64,000 nucleotides of DNA from Alteromonas sp. KUL106 (GTDB taxonomy: Bacteria > Pseudomonadota > Gammaproteobacteria > Enterobacterales > Alteromonadaceae), in assembly GCF_009811415.1 (NCBI RefSeq), contig NZ_BLIG01000010.1, positions 1 through 64,000 on the forward strand. Direction: 5' to 3'. The position numbers were made by a program, and so were the translations under genes. The notes under the pieces were generated by a model. The model was not told the origin of the DNA and did no database searches. It saw nothing but the letters and a program-made list of their open reading frames with translations. This document shows, in pieces, positions 1 through 8,825 of the stretch (positions within the stretch are counted from its first letter, which is position 1; each line of letters starts with the position of its first letter).

Positions 1-60
1 AAGGACGAGCTGGCCCTCCAGTCTGCCAGGTCCCAATTCCAAAAAGCCCTTGTCGAATGA
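1..60 (+). CDS. possible C-terminal tail of a protein, cut by the window edge
   Basis: Frame 1 is open from base 1 to a TGA at 58-60 and would encode the last 19 residues of an unknown protein. The stop lies in the loop and distal arm of the terminator at 41-74, a common arrangement. I do not recognise the peptide. It could equally be the 3' end of a non-coding transcript, although it does not match a tRNA T-arm or a 5S rRNA end. Confidence 0.3.
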   Translation, partial: KDELALQSARSQFQKALVE

Positions 61-74
61 CAAGGGCTTTTTTT
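41..74 (+). terminator. intrinsic terminator
   Basis: A 9-bp perfect GC-rich stem (46-54 with 59-67) with a 4-base loop is preceded by an A run and followed by seven T residues. It ends the transcript entering from the left edge. Confidence 0.9.
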
Positions 75-387
75 GTTACAGGTACGTTGTTTTAGAAACT
101 GCACGTTGTGTTTAGAAGCGGAGAATACCGTACTGTCGTCCCAGCGGCGATTATCATAAAAGCAGCGCGACTAAGAGCGTTACTATTTCACACTACTTAA
201 CAGGCCTGATGGCCGTTTTGTGTGTAGATGAAAGAAAGTAGTGATGTTTAATATCAAGTGTAAAGAAGTGCATACTCGCTATTTTTACGTGCAATTTGAT
301 AAAAAACGCTAAGTAAACTAGTTTCTGGGTAGTTTTGACACGTTTATCGCAGTTGATGTTAGCTAAAACGACAAAGTGGTGCGCTAA
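75..387. other. gene-free stretch
   Basis: About 310 bases between the left terminator and the solute-binding protein gene. It contains only short ORFs without start signals, and I see no RNA gene or repeat. It presumably holds the promoter of the downstream gene. Confidence 0.5.
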
Positions 388-1128
388 TTGAGAATCTTTA
401 TTTTTGTAATGTTTATTCTGCTCTATACACCATTGAATGTCAGTGCTGAAGCATTAGCGACTGAAACTCAAAAGGTCGTTCTTGGTGTTGTAGAGTTTCC
501 TCCTCTAGTCATTAAAAACAAAGAAACCCAAGATTGTTACGGCGAAGCGGTAACAATCTCAAGAACGATACTTGAGTTAGTGGGGTATCAAGTTGAGGTA
601 GAGTGTCCACCGCCAGCAAGGTTATTTGAGAGAATTCGAAAAGGCCATGTTGATATCACGCTCAATGTCAAAGGGACAAAAGCAATAGAGAATACAGTTA
701 CTTTCATAGAGAAACCGTTTAGCTACCTTTCAATTGTACTGATGACGAATTCAAAGCTTAAAAACAATAAAACAGTTGCAGCTATAAGAGGATATGACTA
801 CGTTGGCATGAGGCAAGAACTCGAACGTGAGGGCTATACTTTCTTTGACATGCCGAATAGCTCCGATGCGATTCAGCTTTTTCAATTTGGACGTACCTCT
901 CATCTAGCAACATATGAAGCGCCCTATCTTTTTCATATAAAAAGTCACGCCAACAGTATTGATGATCTTGTTGTGTCTTTGCGAAAAGACATCCCCACTT
1001 TTTTAGCTATTTCAAATGCGAGTACCAAAAAAGAAGAGTTATCTGACAAACTCTCTCGTCTATTAGCACTATCTGATAATGAGACGGTTATAGAACAGAT
1101 GCAGACCAAAGACAACGGAACACGGTAG
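388..1128 (+). CDS. periplasmic solute-binding protein (SBP family 3 type)
   Basis: The 246-residue product starts at TTG 388 and has a Sec signal peptide (hydrophobic residues 3-15, cleavage near VSA-EA at about 20). The mature part has the layout of family 3 extracellular solute-binding proteins: an early VVLGVVEFPPLV strand, a central hinge and a second lobe. This family feeds polar amino acids to ABC importers, but many solitary marine copies are stand-alone sensors or scavengers. No permease or ATPase lies beside it, so ligand and partner are unknown. The start is uncertain because no clear Shine-Dalgarno is present; ATG 409 would shorten the signal peptide. Confidence 0.75.
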   Translation: MRIFIFVMFILLYTPLNVSAEALATETQKVVLGVVEFPPLVIKNKETQDCYGEAVTISRTILELVGYQVEVECPPPARLFERIRKGHVDITLNVKGTKAIENTVTFIEKPFSYLSIVLMTNSKLKNNKTVAAIRGYDYVGMRQELEREGYTFFDMPNSSDAIQLFQFGRTSHLATYEAPYLFHIKSHANSIDDLVVSLRKDIPTFLAISNASTKKEELSDKLSRLLALSDNETVIEQMQTKDNGTR

Positions 1129-1340
1129 AACTGCAGCATCATCTAAAGCTGTGTTTTATGAGCGGATTCTGGAGAGTTCTGTTATAAAAATAATTTATAA
1201 ATCATTTCATTATCAAATGGTTATAAATTAAATGTTAAAAAACTATTTTTTTTTGAAATATCCATTAAGTTATAGAGGTCTTTTAGATTACACGTGCTTA
1301 CTGTACGTCAAACATGACAAATATTATTGAGGGTATAAAA

Positions 1341-1724
1341 ATGAAACAAATTAAAAAATCATCAGTAGCAACAGCGTTAGGTGCAGTGGTCATTGGCTCT
1401 TTGGCGTCAACAGTAGCACTAGCAGACGTGAATCCGTTTGGCATGCAGTCGCTAGAATCTGGTTACAGTCAGTTTGCAGCAGAAGGCAAATGTGGCGAAG
1501 GTAAATGCGGCGGCGACAAGAAAGCTGAAAAAGAAGGCAAATGTGGCGAAGGTAAGTGCGGCGGCGACAAGAAAGCAGCAAAAGAAGGCAAATGCGGCGA
1601 AGGTAAGTGCGGCGGCGACAAGAAAGCTGCGAAAGAAGGAAAATGTGGAGAGGGTAAGTGCGGCGGCGACAAAAAAGCTGCTAAAGAAGGTAAGTGTGGC
1701 GAAGGCAAATGCGGTAGCATGTAA
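1341..1724 (+). CDS. hvfA: HvfA/bufferin-type RiPP metallophore precursor
   Basis: A 127-residue precursor. ATG 1341 is preferred because TTGAGGG at 1327-1333 sits at good spacing; an upstream in-frame ATG at 1314 has no such site. Residues 1-28 form a Sec signal peptide ending ALA. After a short NPFG..L.SGY linker the protein is five doublets of EGKCG, ten motifs in all, joined by GDKKAxK spacers and ending in GSM. In characterised HvfA proteins the EGKCG cysteines are converted to oxazolone/thioamide groups that bind copper. The next two genes match the modifying enzyme and its partner, so this is inferred to be an exported copper-binding or copper-buffering peptide. Confidence 0.92.
   Translation: MKQIKKSSVATALGAVVIGSLASTVALADVNPFGMQSLESGYSQFAAEGKCGEGKCGGDKKAEKEGKCGEGKCGGDKKAAKEGKCGEGKCGGDKKAAKEGKCGEGKCGGDKKAAKEGKCGEGKCGSM
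1482..1715 (+). repeat. 51-bp coding tandem repeat in hvfA
   Basis: Units at 1482-1532, 1533-1583, 1584-1634 and 1635-1685, plus a 30-bp partial unit at 1686-1715. Each full unit encodes the 17 residues of two EGKCG motifs and a GDKKAxK spacer. Units differ mainly at synonymous third positions (GGC/GGT, AAA/AAG, TGT/TGC), so the protein sequence is kept while the DNA drifts. Only the first unit has Glu instead of Ala in the spacer. Confidence 0.95.
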
Positions 1725-1798
1725 CACATGTGAAAATGACACTGCGTAGGCTCCAAGTAAAGCACTTTGGAACGTCTATGCAAGTCACGTTGAAAAAG

Positions 1799-1825
1799 AA
1801 TGGCCGTCTAGTGATGGCCATTTTT
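1799..1825 (+). terminator. hairpin with T-tract between hvfA and hvfB
   Basis: The 7-base arms AATGGCC (1799-1805) and GGCCATT (1816-1822) enclose a 10-base loop, followed by T residues to 1825. It probably ends most transcripts after hvfA, giving more precursor than enzyme. This is a modest stem, so readthrough is expected. Confidence 0.65.
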
Positions 1826-1878
1826 ATCTAACAGCGTACGTTGTTATTTCTTAATCCCACGTGGTTAAAGGGGAAAAC

Positions 1879-2730
1879 ATGAAACACATCAAAGGCGCGG
1901 GCTTAGGATTTCGTCGAGAGATGCTTCAAGAACTCCTACCTACATTGCCATCTGAGGTCGACTTCTGGGAAGTTGCACCAGAAAATTGGATCCCTCTTGG
2001 TGGAGCGTACCAAGAACAATTTCAGCAAGCGTCATCGCAGGCTCCCTTTACTACTCACGGTCTTTCTTTGTCTATTGGAAGTAGCGATAAATTAGATATT
2101 GGTTTTGTAAAAACGGTTAAGCGATTCTTAGATGTAAATAATATTGTATTATATAGCGAGCATTTAAGCTTTTGTTCGGGCAACGGCCATATGTACGATC
2201 TCATGCCCATCCCCTTTACTGAAGATGCAATTAATCACGTAGTCTCTCGAATTGTTCAAGTTCAGGATATCATTGAACGGCCACTCGTTTTAGAAAACGT
2301 CTCTTATTACATTGCTCCTGGCCAAGAGATGGATGAACTCGAGTTTACCACTCGTATATTAAACGAGTCGGGTTGCCAAATGCTCCTCGACGTAAATAAT
2401 GTTTACGTGAACAGTATTAATCATAAATACGATGCGAAAGCGTTTATTAACGGCTTGCCTTCCGACAAAATTGTTTACGGCCACATTGCCGGCCACTACG
2501 ATGAGGCCGAAGACCTGAAAGTAGATACCCACGGGGCGGATGTTATTGAACCTGTATGGGAGTTACTAGAGCATGCCTATCGTACACATGGTGTGTTTCC
2601 AACATTGCTAGAACGTGACTTCAACATACCGCCATTAGACAACTTAATTGCAGAAGTGGAAAGGATCAAACAGATTCAAGAAAAATGCGATGTTATCCAA
2701 CAGCCAAAGGCGAAAGGAAGCGTAGCGTGA
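1879..2730 (+). CDS. hvfB: MNIO-family (DUF692) RiPP-modifying oxidase HvfB
   Basis: A 283-residue TIM-barrel enzyme of the multinuclear non-heme iron oxidative family (DUF692, MbnB-like). Candidate metal ligands and family motifs are H60 in TTHGLSLS, E94-H95 in YSEHLSF, E139-N140 in LENVSYY, D171/N173/N174 in LLDVNNVYVN, H202/H206 in GHIAGH, D216-H218 in DTHG and E245 in LLERD. In the family these residues hold two or three irons that oxidise precursor cysteines to oxazolone/thioamide. ATG 1879 follows AAAGGGG at 1867-1873, so the upstream GTG 1861 is not used. The stop overlaps the hvfC start by four bases (GTGA), implying translational coupling. Confidence 0.93.
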   Translation: MKHIKGAGLGFRREMLQELLPTLPSEVDFWEVAPENWIPLGGAYQEQFQQASSQAPFTTHGLSLSIGSSDKLDIGFVKTVKRFLDVNNIVLYSEHLSFCSGNGHMYDLMPIPFTEDAINHVVSRIVQVQDIIERPLVLENVSYYIAPGQEMDELEFTTRILNESGCQMLLDVNNVYVNSINHKYDAKAFINGLPSDKIVYGHIAGHYDEAEDLKVDTHGADVIEPVWELLEHAYRTHGVFPTLLERDFNIPPLDNLIAEVERIKQIQEKCDVIQQPKAKGSVA

Positions 2731-3491
2731 CGCAATCATTCAAAACAACCCAAGACGCCTTTGTTAAAGCAATTAAAGACCCGCGAACGTATAATGACGC
2801 CAACCCAGACTATTCCAGACGGATGAAAATCTATCAGTCATTGTTTTTCAACAATATCGACAGTTTCATTAGTACTGGTTTTCCGGTGCTCAAGGCGATC
2901 ATATTAAAATTATTTGACAATAACGGTTGGGAAAGTATTGTGCGTCAGTTTTTTATTGAGCACGAATGCCGTTCACCCTATTTTGCAGAGATCAGTAAAG
3001 AGTTCGTCGAGTACCTCTCTACAGACCCGACTTTCGATATTGAGCTACCTGATTTTATTGCGGAGCTTGCTCACTATGAGTGGCTCGAGCTAGATGTGAG
3101 TATAAGAAAGAACGAAGACAATATTGAGTTTTACCATCACGATGAAAATGTAACTGCGGTTAGGGTTTCACCTTATGCCTCGTTGGCAGCGTATCACTTT
3201 GCGGTTCATTTGATTGGCGAGGACCATATTCCTGCCCATCCAGCCCAAGAAAAACAATTCTATATCGTTTACAGAGACCGCGATTTTGACGTGCAATTTG
3301 CTCATGTGAACCCAGTTACTGCGATATTAATAAATACACTGGAACTCAGCGAAGAGGGAATGAAATTAGAGCAATTAGCTGAGTCATTGTGTCAACAACT
3401 TCCACAAATACCTCAGAATGCACTGATAAATGGTATGGAGCAGACCGTTACAGATATGCTGCAAAAAGGAATACTGGTTCCTGTAAGGTAA
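2727..3491 (+). CDS. hvfC: DUF2063 partner protein HvfC
   Basis: A 254-residue protein. GTG 2727 overlaps the hvfB stop and is preceded by AAAGGAAG (2713-2720), which favours it over the upstream in-frame ATG 2685. The N-terminal half (residues about 5-100, with RRMKIYQSLFFNNIDSFI and FP.LK) is the putative DNA-binding-like DUF2063 domain. The C-terminal half resembles the extension seen in HvfC/BufC proteins. Partners of this type bind the MNIO enzyme and deliver the precursor to it. No DoxX-like fourth gene follows; the operon ends here. Confidence 0.9.
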   Translation: MTQSFKTTQDAFVKAIKDPRTYNDANPDYSRRMKIYQSLFFNNIDSFISTGFPVLKAIILKLFDNNGWESIVRQFFIEHECRSPYFAEISKEFVEYLSTDPTFDIELPDFIAELAHYEWLELDVSIRKNEDNIEFYHHDENVTAVRVSPYASLAAYHFAVHLIGEDHIPAHPAQEKQFYIVYRDRDFDVQFAHVNPVTAILINTLELSEEGMKLEQLAESLCQQLPQIPQNALINGMEQTVTDMLQKGILVPVR

Positions 3492-3600
3492 GCCTTATGG
3501 TGTTTAAGTCATGAACCCTATTTGGAAACACAGTTCTATGGAAAATCAACACCTTGATGTAGAACCACGATACCCGCGGTAACACGCTGCGATTACAAAC

Positions 3601-3645
3601 ATTTTAAATCTCGCTGAGTGGGTAATTATCTATGCAAATTGGTAT
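3601..3645 (+). repeat. interspersed 45-bp intergenic repeat, copy A
   Basis: Matches copy B at 41707-41751 at 40 of 45 positions, in the same orientation. Core is TCGCTGAGTGGG followed by AATTATCTATGC. A shorter inverted relative lies at 62101-62119. It lies in the spacer after hvfC and has no coding potential. Confidence 0.8.
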
Positions 3646-3787
3646 GCTTTCCCCGCTTTATATTAAACTTTCGCTAGGATCTGTATTGAAAGTGAGCGAT
3701 CAGTCACATTAGCGCTGTCAATCATGCGTGCTTTCGATTAACATTTACGACCATTTTTTTGTTCACAAAATTGTTTAGGTAGTGCAA

Positions 3788-3910
3788 ATGGCTGACAATT
3801 CAGATTTCAAAGAAGTCTATAACAAGTGGTACTTTCTAGCATCGCTAGTAACTCTAATCGCGTTCCCGTTGATGCATATCATCGCCGGCTGGTTCACTTT
3901 CTGGTTATAA
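3788..3910 (+). CDS. 40-residue single-span membrane peptide
   Basis: ATG 3788 to TAA 3908-3910. The N-terminus is hydrophilic and charged ([14 protein letters not shown]), followed by one hydrophobic helix from about residue 15 to 40 with the tract [14 protein letters not shown]. The Shine-Dalgarno is weak (TAGGT). It ends 22 bases before apt and could share its transcript. Function is unknown. The clear amphipathic head plus single membrane span, and the clean ORF directly before a conserved gene, support it as a real small protein. Confidence 0.55.
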   Translation: MADNSDFKEVYNKWYFLASLVTLIAFPLMHIIAGWFTFWL

Positions 3911-3932
3911 CGCAGACATTCAAGGCATAATT

Positions 3933-4469
3933 GTGACTGCAGAATATATTAAATCAGTAGTGAAAACCGTACCTGACTATCCAAAGCCAGGTATTTTATT
4001 TAGAGATGTGACCAGCGTTTTAGAAGATCACAAAGCGTTTAGTAGCTGTATCTCATTACTTGTAGAAAAGTATCAAGGTATGGGCTTTACAAAAATTGCA
4101 GGTACTGAAGCGCGCGGTTTCCTTTTTGGTGCGCCATTGGCCATCGAAATGGGCATTGGTTTTGTTCCAGTAAGAAAACCCAATAAACTTCCTCGTGAAG
4201 TGGTAAGCGAAAGCTACGAGCTTGAATACGGCATGGATACATTGGAAATCCATAAAGATGCTATCAAGCCAGGAGATAAGGTGCTGCTTATCGACGATTT
4301 ACTTGCAACAGGCGGAACCATTGCCGCTTCTGCGAAGCTAATTCGTTCATTAGGTGGCGAGATTAACCATGCAGGTTTTGTGATCAATTTACCAGACCTA
4401 GGCGGTGAACAGAAATTGAGTACGCTTGATATTGAAAGCTATTCTATTTGTGAGTTTGAAGGCGAATAA
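3933..4469 (+). CDS. apt: adenine phosphoribosyltransferase
   Basis: A 178-residue cytoplasmic purine-salvage enzyme that converts adenine and PRPP to AMP. The PRPP-binding loop [13 protein letters not shown] lies near residues 118-130, and the adenine-site region [13 protein letters not shown] is present. Length is typical. GTG 3933 is the start, with AAGGC seven bases upstream. It leads the conserved apt-dnaX-ybaB cluster; dnaX begins 41 bases after its stop. Confidence 0.97.
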   Translation: MTAEYIKSVVKTVPDYPKPGILFRDVTSVLEDHKAFSSCISLLVEKYQGMGFTKIAGTEARGFLFGAPLAIEMGIGFVPVRKPNKLPREVVSESYELEYGMDTLEIHKDAIKPGDKVLLIDDLLATGGTIAASAKLIRSLGGEINHAGFVINLPDLGGEQKLSTLDIESYSICEFEGE

Positions 4470-4510
4470 TCGCCATAAAGCATAACCAGCAAAAGGCGAA
4501 ATACGTAACA

Positions 4511-7372
4511 ATGAGTTATCAGGTACTAGCAAGGAAGTGGCGACCAGGCAAGTTCAGTGAACTTGTAGGTCAAGAACACGTAGTTTCTGCCATTTCAAAT
4601 GCTTTGGATAACGATCGTCTACACCACGCTTATCTTTTTACTGGTACGCGAGGTGTTGGTAAAACCACCATAGCACGTATTTTCTCAAAGAGCCTTAACT
4701 GCGAAGAAGGGCAAGGCGCCAACCCTTGTGGCGAGTGTAATACCTGTAAAGAAATAGAGCAGGGCAATTACGTCGACTTACTGGAAATTGATGCTGCATC
4801 AAGAACTAAGGTCGAAGATACTCGCGAACTTCTTGATAACGTTCAGTATCGACCCACTCGTGGTCGCTACAAAGTGTACCTTATCGATGAGGTACACATG
4901 CTGTCAAAACACAGTTTTAATGCGTTGTTAAAAACGCTGGAAGAGCCACCGCCTCATGTGAAGTTCTTGCTGGCGACCACCGATCCACAAAAGCTCCCGA
5001 TAACCATATTATCTCGTTGCCTGCAGTTCAATTTGAAAGCCATGTCCCGTGAACAAATTGTTGGGCAGCTACAGCATATTTTAGAACACGAGCAGCTTCC
5101 TTTTGAGCCACAAGCGCTAGCGCTTTTAGCTCGAGCAGCTCAAGGTAGTATGCGCGATGCGCTGAGTTTAACTGACCAAGCTATTGCGCAGGGTGGAAAT
5201 CAGGTACTGGCGTCGGTGGTGACCGACATGCTGGGCTTGATGGATAAAAACCAACTGCTTAAAGTAGTGCATGCTGTGGTAAGCAAAAGTCCTGCTGATG
5301 TATTGCAGTTGGTGAATGATATAGCAGAGCAAGCACCTGACTATGACAACGTGCATAGCGAGTTGGCCAGCCTGCTACATCAAATAGCGTTGACGCAATG
5401 GGTGCCAGAGGCATGTAAATTGGAAACGACGTCCGCGAAGGCTATCTTTCAATTAGCCAAGACGATTTCTCCTGAGCAAGTGCAGTTACTTTATCAAATT
5501 GCACTGCAAGGAAGAAAAGATCTGCCTTTTGCTGCCGATGGTAAAAGTGCCTTTGAAATGACATTGATGCGCATGATGTCATTCGCGCCAAGTGAGCCTA
5601 TTGCGGACACTACAAATGAAATAGAAAACGGGAGGAGCGAGCATAATTTGCCTCTAGATCATGCTTCTTCCAGTGGTGGCCCGGGAAACGTCGGTAAGCA
5701 GGAGGAAGCGCTCATAAGCGACACTTCTGCAGCAGAGCAGGAGCACAAGGCTTCTGAAGCGCAGTCAGGTACTGTATCAGACGATGAAACCTCTTTAAGC
5801 CCTGATGAGACCGAACCACATTCAGCTAGCAAAAACGTAGTTACTTCGCCTGATGGGCTTGGTGATAAACGCCCCGATGTTTCTGAAAACGTTGCATCGC
5901 AAAGCGCACTAATCGCTAACGAGAGACAAAGCTCGTCTGACGTTGTTTCAGAACAACCGACAACAACAGAATCGAAACAAAGTTTTACAGAGTCTGAGTC
6001 TCATTCTGCCTCCAATTCGGCTGTAGAGCCTGCCTTTGAGTCGGCGCTAAAGACCGAGCAACCCAATAATAACCCCGATGAACCGCCTTTGGATGCGTAT
6101 ATGGATGATATGCCGCCAGGATCAGGGGATGATGGATTTTACAGCGTCAGTGACCACCAGATTGGCGGCGACCACCAGATTAGCAGCGACGCCTTTCAGT
6201 ACGAGGGAGCTAAGCCGCCCACAGATGAATATGAGCGGGGAGTGCAAAGTACTGGCGATAAGCCAAGTGATACCGATGTAGAACCCTCTTTATCTGCGGA
6301 AGAGCAGCTTACGTCAACGGCTGATATGTTGGCACTACGCCAAAAGCTCAAGCAAAAGAGAACGCAAGACGCTGACGCTCAAAATAATAAGACTGCTAAT
6401 GCTAAAGCTGAAAGTGCGAACGATATTCAGGCTCGCTTTGCTAGAAGCAAGGCCGAAGCCTTATCTAATCCGTCAGCAGATAGCGCAAAAAGCGATAATT
6501 TAGCTCCTCCTGCCGAGTCTGCGCCCGTTGAGTTCGATAGCAGCCCAAAACAAGATGATAGCCTTGTCCAGGGCTCAAGTGTGCTCAATGACAGTGCTTC
6601 AAACCTAGACGACGCATTACCTGCTACAGACGGCAAATCAGTCAGTGAGAATACCGCGGAATTAAATGAGTTTTCGCTTGATGAATTTGAAGAAGATATG
6701 CCTTTTTCAAATGACGAGGTCAGTGCACAACCGAGTATTGATACTGAGTTACAAGATACTCCGCCGTGGGCAACTGAGTTTGATAATTCTCCGCCACAAC
6801 ATTTTGAAAGCATTGATACTTCAGAGTCATCTCTTAACCAGAATACTCATCACGATGGGCATTTATCAGAACAACTGGAAGCAACCGGTGATCGCTCCTT
6901 CGCGCGTGACGCGCTCGACTTTGATACGCCGCTAAGCAGTACCTACAACGGTAAATTAACAGCGTATTTAAACGATGGTAGTAAGTTAATACACGCGAGC
7001 CAAATTGATGAGTGGAGTAATTTGGTTGAGCAAATGCCTGTCGCCGGCCTACTCAAACAATTAGTTTTACATGCATCTTTTTCTCGAGAAGGCAATCAAG
7101 TCTCCCTTGAAATTGATCACAGTCAGACGCATTTACTCAATGACAGCGCAAAAAAACAATTAGTTGATGCAATACACCATGGGTTGGGTGAAAACGTAGA
7201 CGTAAATATTTCATTAGGTGAACCAGCATCTACACCTTTTGCGTTACAACAAGAAATTCATGCCATGCGCCATGCGCATGCACACACGGTGATTAAAACC
7301 GACGATACAATTCAAGCATTGCTATCGACTTTCGATGCGTCAGTGCTAACCGATTCGGTTAAAGCGCGATAG
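4511..7372 (+). CDS. dnaX: DNA polymerase III subunit gamma/tau, unusually long
   Basis: The clamp-loader ATPase of the replisome. The first 370 residues are canonical: Walker A GTRGVGKT at 45-52, zinc cysteines C64, C73, C76, C79, DEVH Walker B and the sensor/arginine-finger SRC. The C-terminal part (about 815-953) is the tau-specific region that contacts the polymerase. Between them lies a roughly 440-residue acidic, Ser/Glu/Asp-rich, low-complexity linker. The total of 953 residues compares with 643 in E. coli. A short in-frame duplication ([12 protein letters not shown]) sits near 6155-6190. An A_AAA_AAA heptamer at 7150-7156 lies in the slippery frame. Confidence 0.96.
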   Translation: MSYQVLARKWRPGKFSELVGQEHVVSAISNALDNDRLHHAYLFTGTRGVGKTTIARIFSKSLNCEEGQGANPCGECNTCKEIEQGNYVDLLEIDAASRTKVEDTRELLDNVQYRPTRGRYKVYLIDEVHMLSKHSFNALLKTLEEPPPHVKFLLATTDPQKLPITILSRCLQFNLKAMSREQIVGQLQHILEHEQLPFEPQALALLARAAQGSMRDALSLTDQAIAQGGNQVLASVVTDMLGLMDKNQLLKVVHAVVSKSPADVLQLVNDIAEQAPDYDNVHSELASLLHQIALTQWVPEACKLETTSAKAIFQLAKTISPEQVQLLYQIALQGRKDLPFAADGKSAFEMTLMRMMSFAPSEPIADTTNEIENGRSEHNLPLDHASSSGGPGNVGKQEEALISDTSAAEQEHKASEAQSGTVSDDETSLSPDETEPHSASKNVVTSPDGLGDKRPDVSENVASQSALIANERQSSSDVVSEQPTTTESKQSFTESESHSASNSAVEPAFESALKTEQPNNNPDEPPLDAYMDDMPPGSGDDGFYSVSDHQIGGDHQISSDAFQYEGAKPPTDEYERGVQSTGDKPSDTDVEPSLSAEEQLTSTADMLALRQKLKQKRTQDADAQNNKTANAKAESANDIQARFARSKAEALSNPSADSAKSDNLAPPAESAPVEFDSSPKQDDSLVQGSSVLNDSASNLDDALPATDGKSVSENTAELNEFSLDEFEEDMPFSNDEVSAQPSIDTELQDTPPWATEFDNSPPQHFESIDTSESSLNQNTHHDGHLSEQLEATGDRSFARDALDFDTPLSSTYNGKLTAYLNDGSKLIHASQIDEWSNLVEQMPVAGLLKQLVLHASFSREGNQVSLEIDHSQTHLLNDSAKKQLVDAIHHGLGENVDVNISLGEPASTPFALQQEIHAMRHAHAHTVIKTDDTIQALLSTFDASVLTDSVKAR

Positions 7373-7410
7373 CAGAATTATCAACACCAAAACGAAGCGA
7401 GACAAAAATT

Positions 7411-7737
7411 ATGTTTAAAGGTGGAATGGGCAATATCATGAAGCAGGCGCAGCAAATGCAAGAGCGCATGCAGAAAGTACAAGACGACCTAGCTAAACTA
7501 GAAGTAACCGGTGAAGCGGGTGCTGGCATGGTTAAAGTGACCATGACGTGCAACCACAACGTGCGCCGCGTAGACATCGATGAGTCATTAATGGACGACG
7601 ACAAAGATATGGTTGAAGATTTAGTTGCGGCAGCGTTTAACGACGCGGTACGTCGCGTTCAAGAAACCAGCAAAGAGAAGATGGGTGACGTGACTGGCGG
7701 TATGCCGCTACCTCCTGGCTTCAAAATGCCGTTTTAG
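7411..7737 (+). CDS. ybaB: nucleoid-associated protein YbaB/EbfC
   Basis: A 108-residue DNA-binding protein that forms tweezer-like dimers. The N-terminal coiled-coil helix ([25 protein letters not shown]) and the [21 protein letters not shown] core are characteristic. It follows dnaX by 38 bases, as in most gammaproteobacteria. The gene that normally follows, recR, is instead 7.7 kb away. Confidence 0.95.
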   Translation: MFKGGMGNIMKQAQQMQERMQKVQDDLAKLEVTGEAGAGMVKVTMTCNHNVRRVDIDESLMDDDKDMVEDLVAAAFNDAVRRVQETSKEKMGDVTGGMPLPPGFKMPF

Positions 7738-8114
7738 GCTAAATCCCTTGTATTTACTGGCCTCTGGCTTTTTAAAAAGTTAGGGGGACAAATAGGGCAA
7801 TAGTCCGAATAGCTCTGGTTAGTCCGGAGCTTTTTTGTTTCTCAATCTCGACAAGATGCTATACCAGTCCCAGGTCAAACGATGACGACTCAGTAACCGC
7901 TACACTATCTAAATATCGTATTTTTCCCCAATGAAATTGGCCGTTGCAGTCTTTGCTTCGGATTAACAGTCTCTCACGTTTGTCGTTTTGTCGAAATTTA
8001 ATGTCAAATCTTGAACTAGCTACATTAAGAAGGTTTTAGAATTGTGTGTGGGACTTGCATAACCCCCCACCAAGCGAGTAAAAAAGAATCAGAGTTAACG
8101 ATAAGGTTTCTATT
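7738..8114. other. gene-free stretch after ybaB
   Basis: Holds the terminator at 7811-7836 and about 275 further bases with no ORF, repeat or RNA that I recognise. It is the left boundary of the block separating ybaB from recR. Confidence 0.5.
7811..7836 (+). terminator. intrinsic terminator of apt-dnaX-ybaB
   Basis: Stem AGCTCTGG paired with CCGGAGCT (one G-T pair), followed by six T residues. Confidence 0.8.
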
Positions 8115-8825
8115 TTGCTCGCTAAAATATTTAAACATTTGAAAGCTCGAGACACTGCGACTACTCCAAAGGAGGAGCCAGCTAATGTTGCGGTTTCAAT
8201 GTGGCGCGATACAGGGCAGGTATACTATCTTGAAAACACGTTGAAGCTTACTTATCAGTCAAACTCGGGCGCCATAACCATTGAAAAAATGTCGTTAGAA
8301 TCGCTCCCTCGCGTCCTCAAAGAGCTTCAAAACTTAGACCGTAATACCTCGCTTGCTCGGCAGGAGGTTGCAAATCAGACCGACGCATTTAACGTAAGTG
8401 TTTGCGGTGTTACTTGGCAACGCTCTCATGATGGCAAGAATGTCCGTATAAAAGCACTCCCCGAGGCAGCGGTACTTAGAAGCCCTACTGCATGTTTTAC
8501 CAAATCGCAGGCTGTGTTCAAACATGCGTTTATGCTTGAACACGACGATTTGTTATCCCCGACGTCGTCTACTAGCAAACCAGGAATTTACACATATAAC
8601 CGAATTTCGATAGCTGAATTCACCGAGCAGTTGAAGCGTTCAAACGCACAGTTAGCGCCATCAAAAAAAGCAAAACTAGGCATTCAATACGACAACTTCG
8701 CACGTGCATTTACTGAACACGAACAGGGCATTATCGACCAACTCCTTCAATCAGACCTTAGTGAATATCCAGAAAAGAATGAGCCTGGCCTAAGCTTTTT
8801 CTCAAATGATGAGAAAAGTAGATAG
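8115..8825 (+). CDS. hypothetical protein, 236 residues
   Basis: I do not recognise the family. TTG 8115 follows AAGG at 8103-8106, spaced eight bases. The product is soluble, without signal peptide or membrane segment, with a short basic N-terminus and a central stretch rich in Ser/Thr. It starts the block between ybaB and recR and is followed by the phytochrome operon after 265 bases. Codon use looks like its neighbours. Function cannot be assigned from sequence. Confidence 0.75.
   Translation: MLAKIFKHLKARDTATTPKEEPANVAVSMWRDTGQVYYLENTLKLTYQSNSGAITIEKMSLESLPRVLKELQNLDRNTSLARQEVANQTDAFNVSVCGVTWQRSHDGKNVRIKALPEAAVLRSPTACFTKSQAVFKHAFMLEHDDLLSPTSSTSKPGIYTYNRISIAEFTEQLKRSNAQLAPSKKAKLGIQYDNFARAFTEHEQGIIDQLLQSDLSEYPEKNEPGLSFFSNDEKSR

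Noticed and set aside
1..40. End of a tRNA, 5S rRNA or SRP RNA
   Set aside because: No T-arm, CCA end or matching 5S/SRP segment could be recognised, and the stop codon plus terminator fits a coding end as well.
1482..1715. CRISPR-like array
   Set aside because: The repeats are contiguous, in frame and coding; there are no spacers.
1390..1783. Several long ORFs on the minus strand and in another plus frame over hvfA
   Set aside because: They are produced by the coding repeat read in other frames; they are low-complexity and have no start signals.
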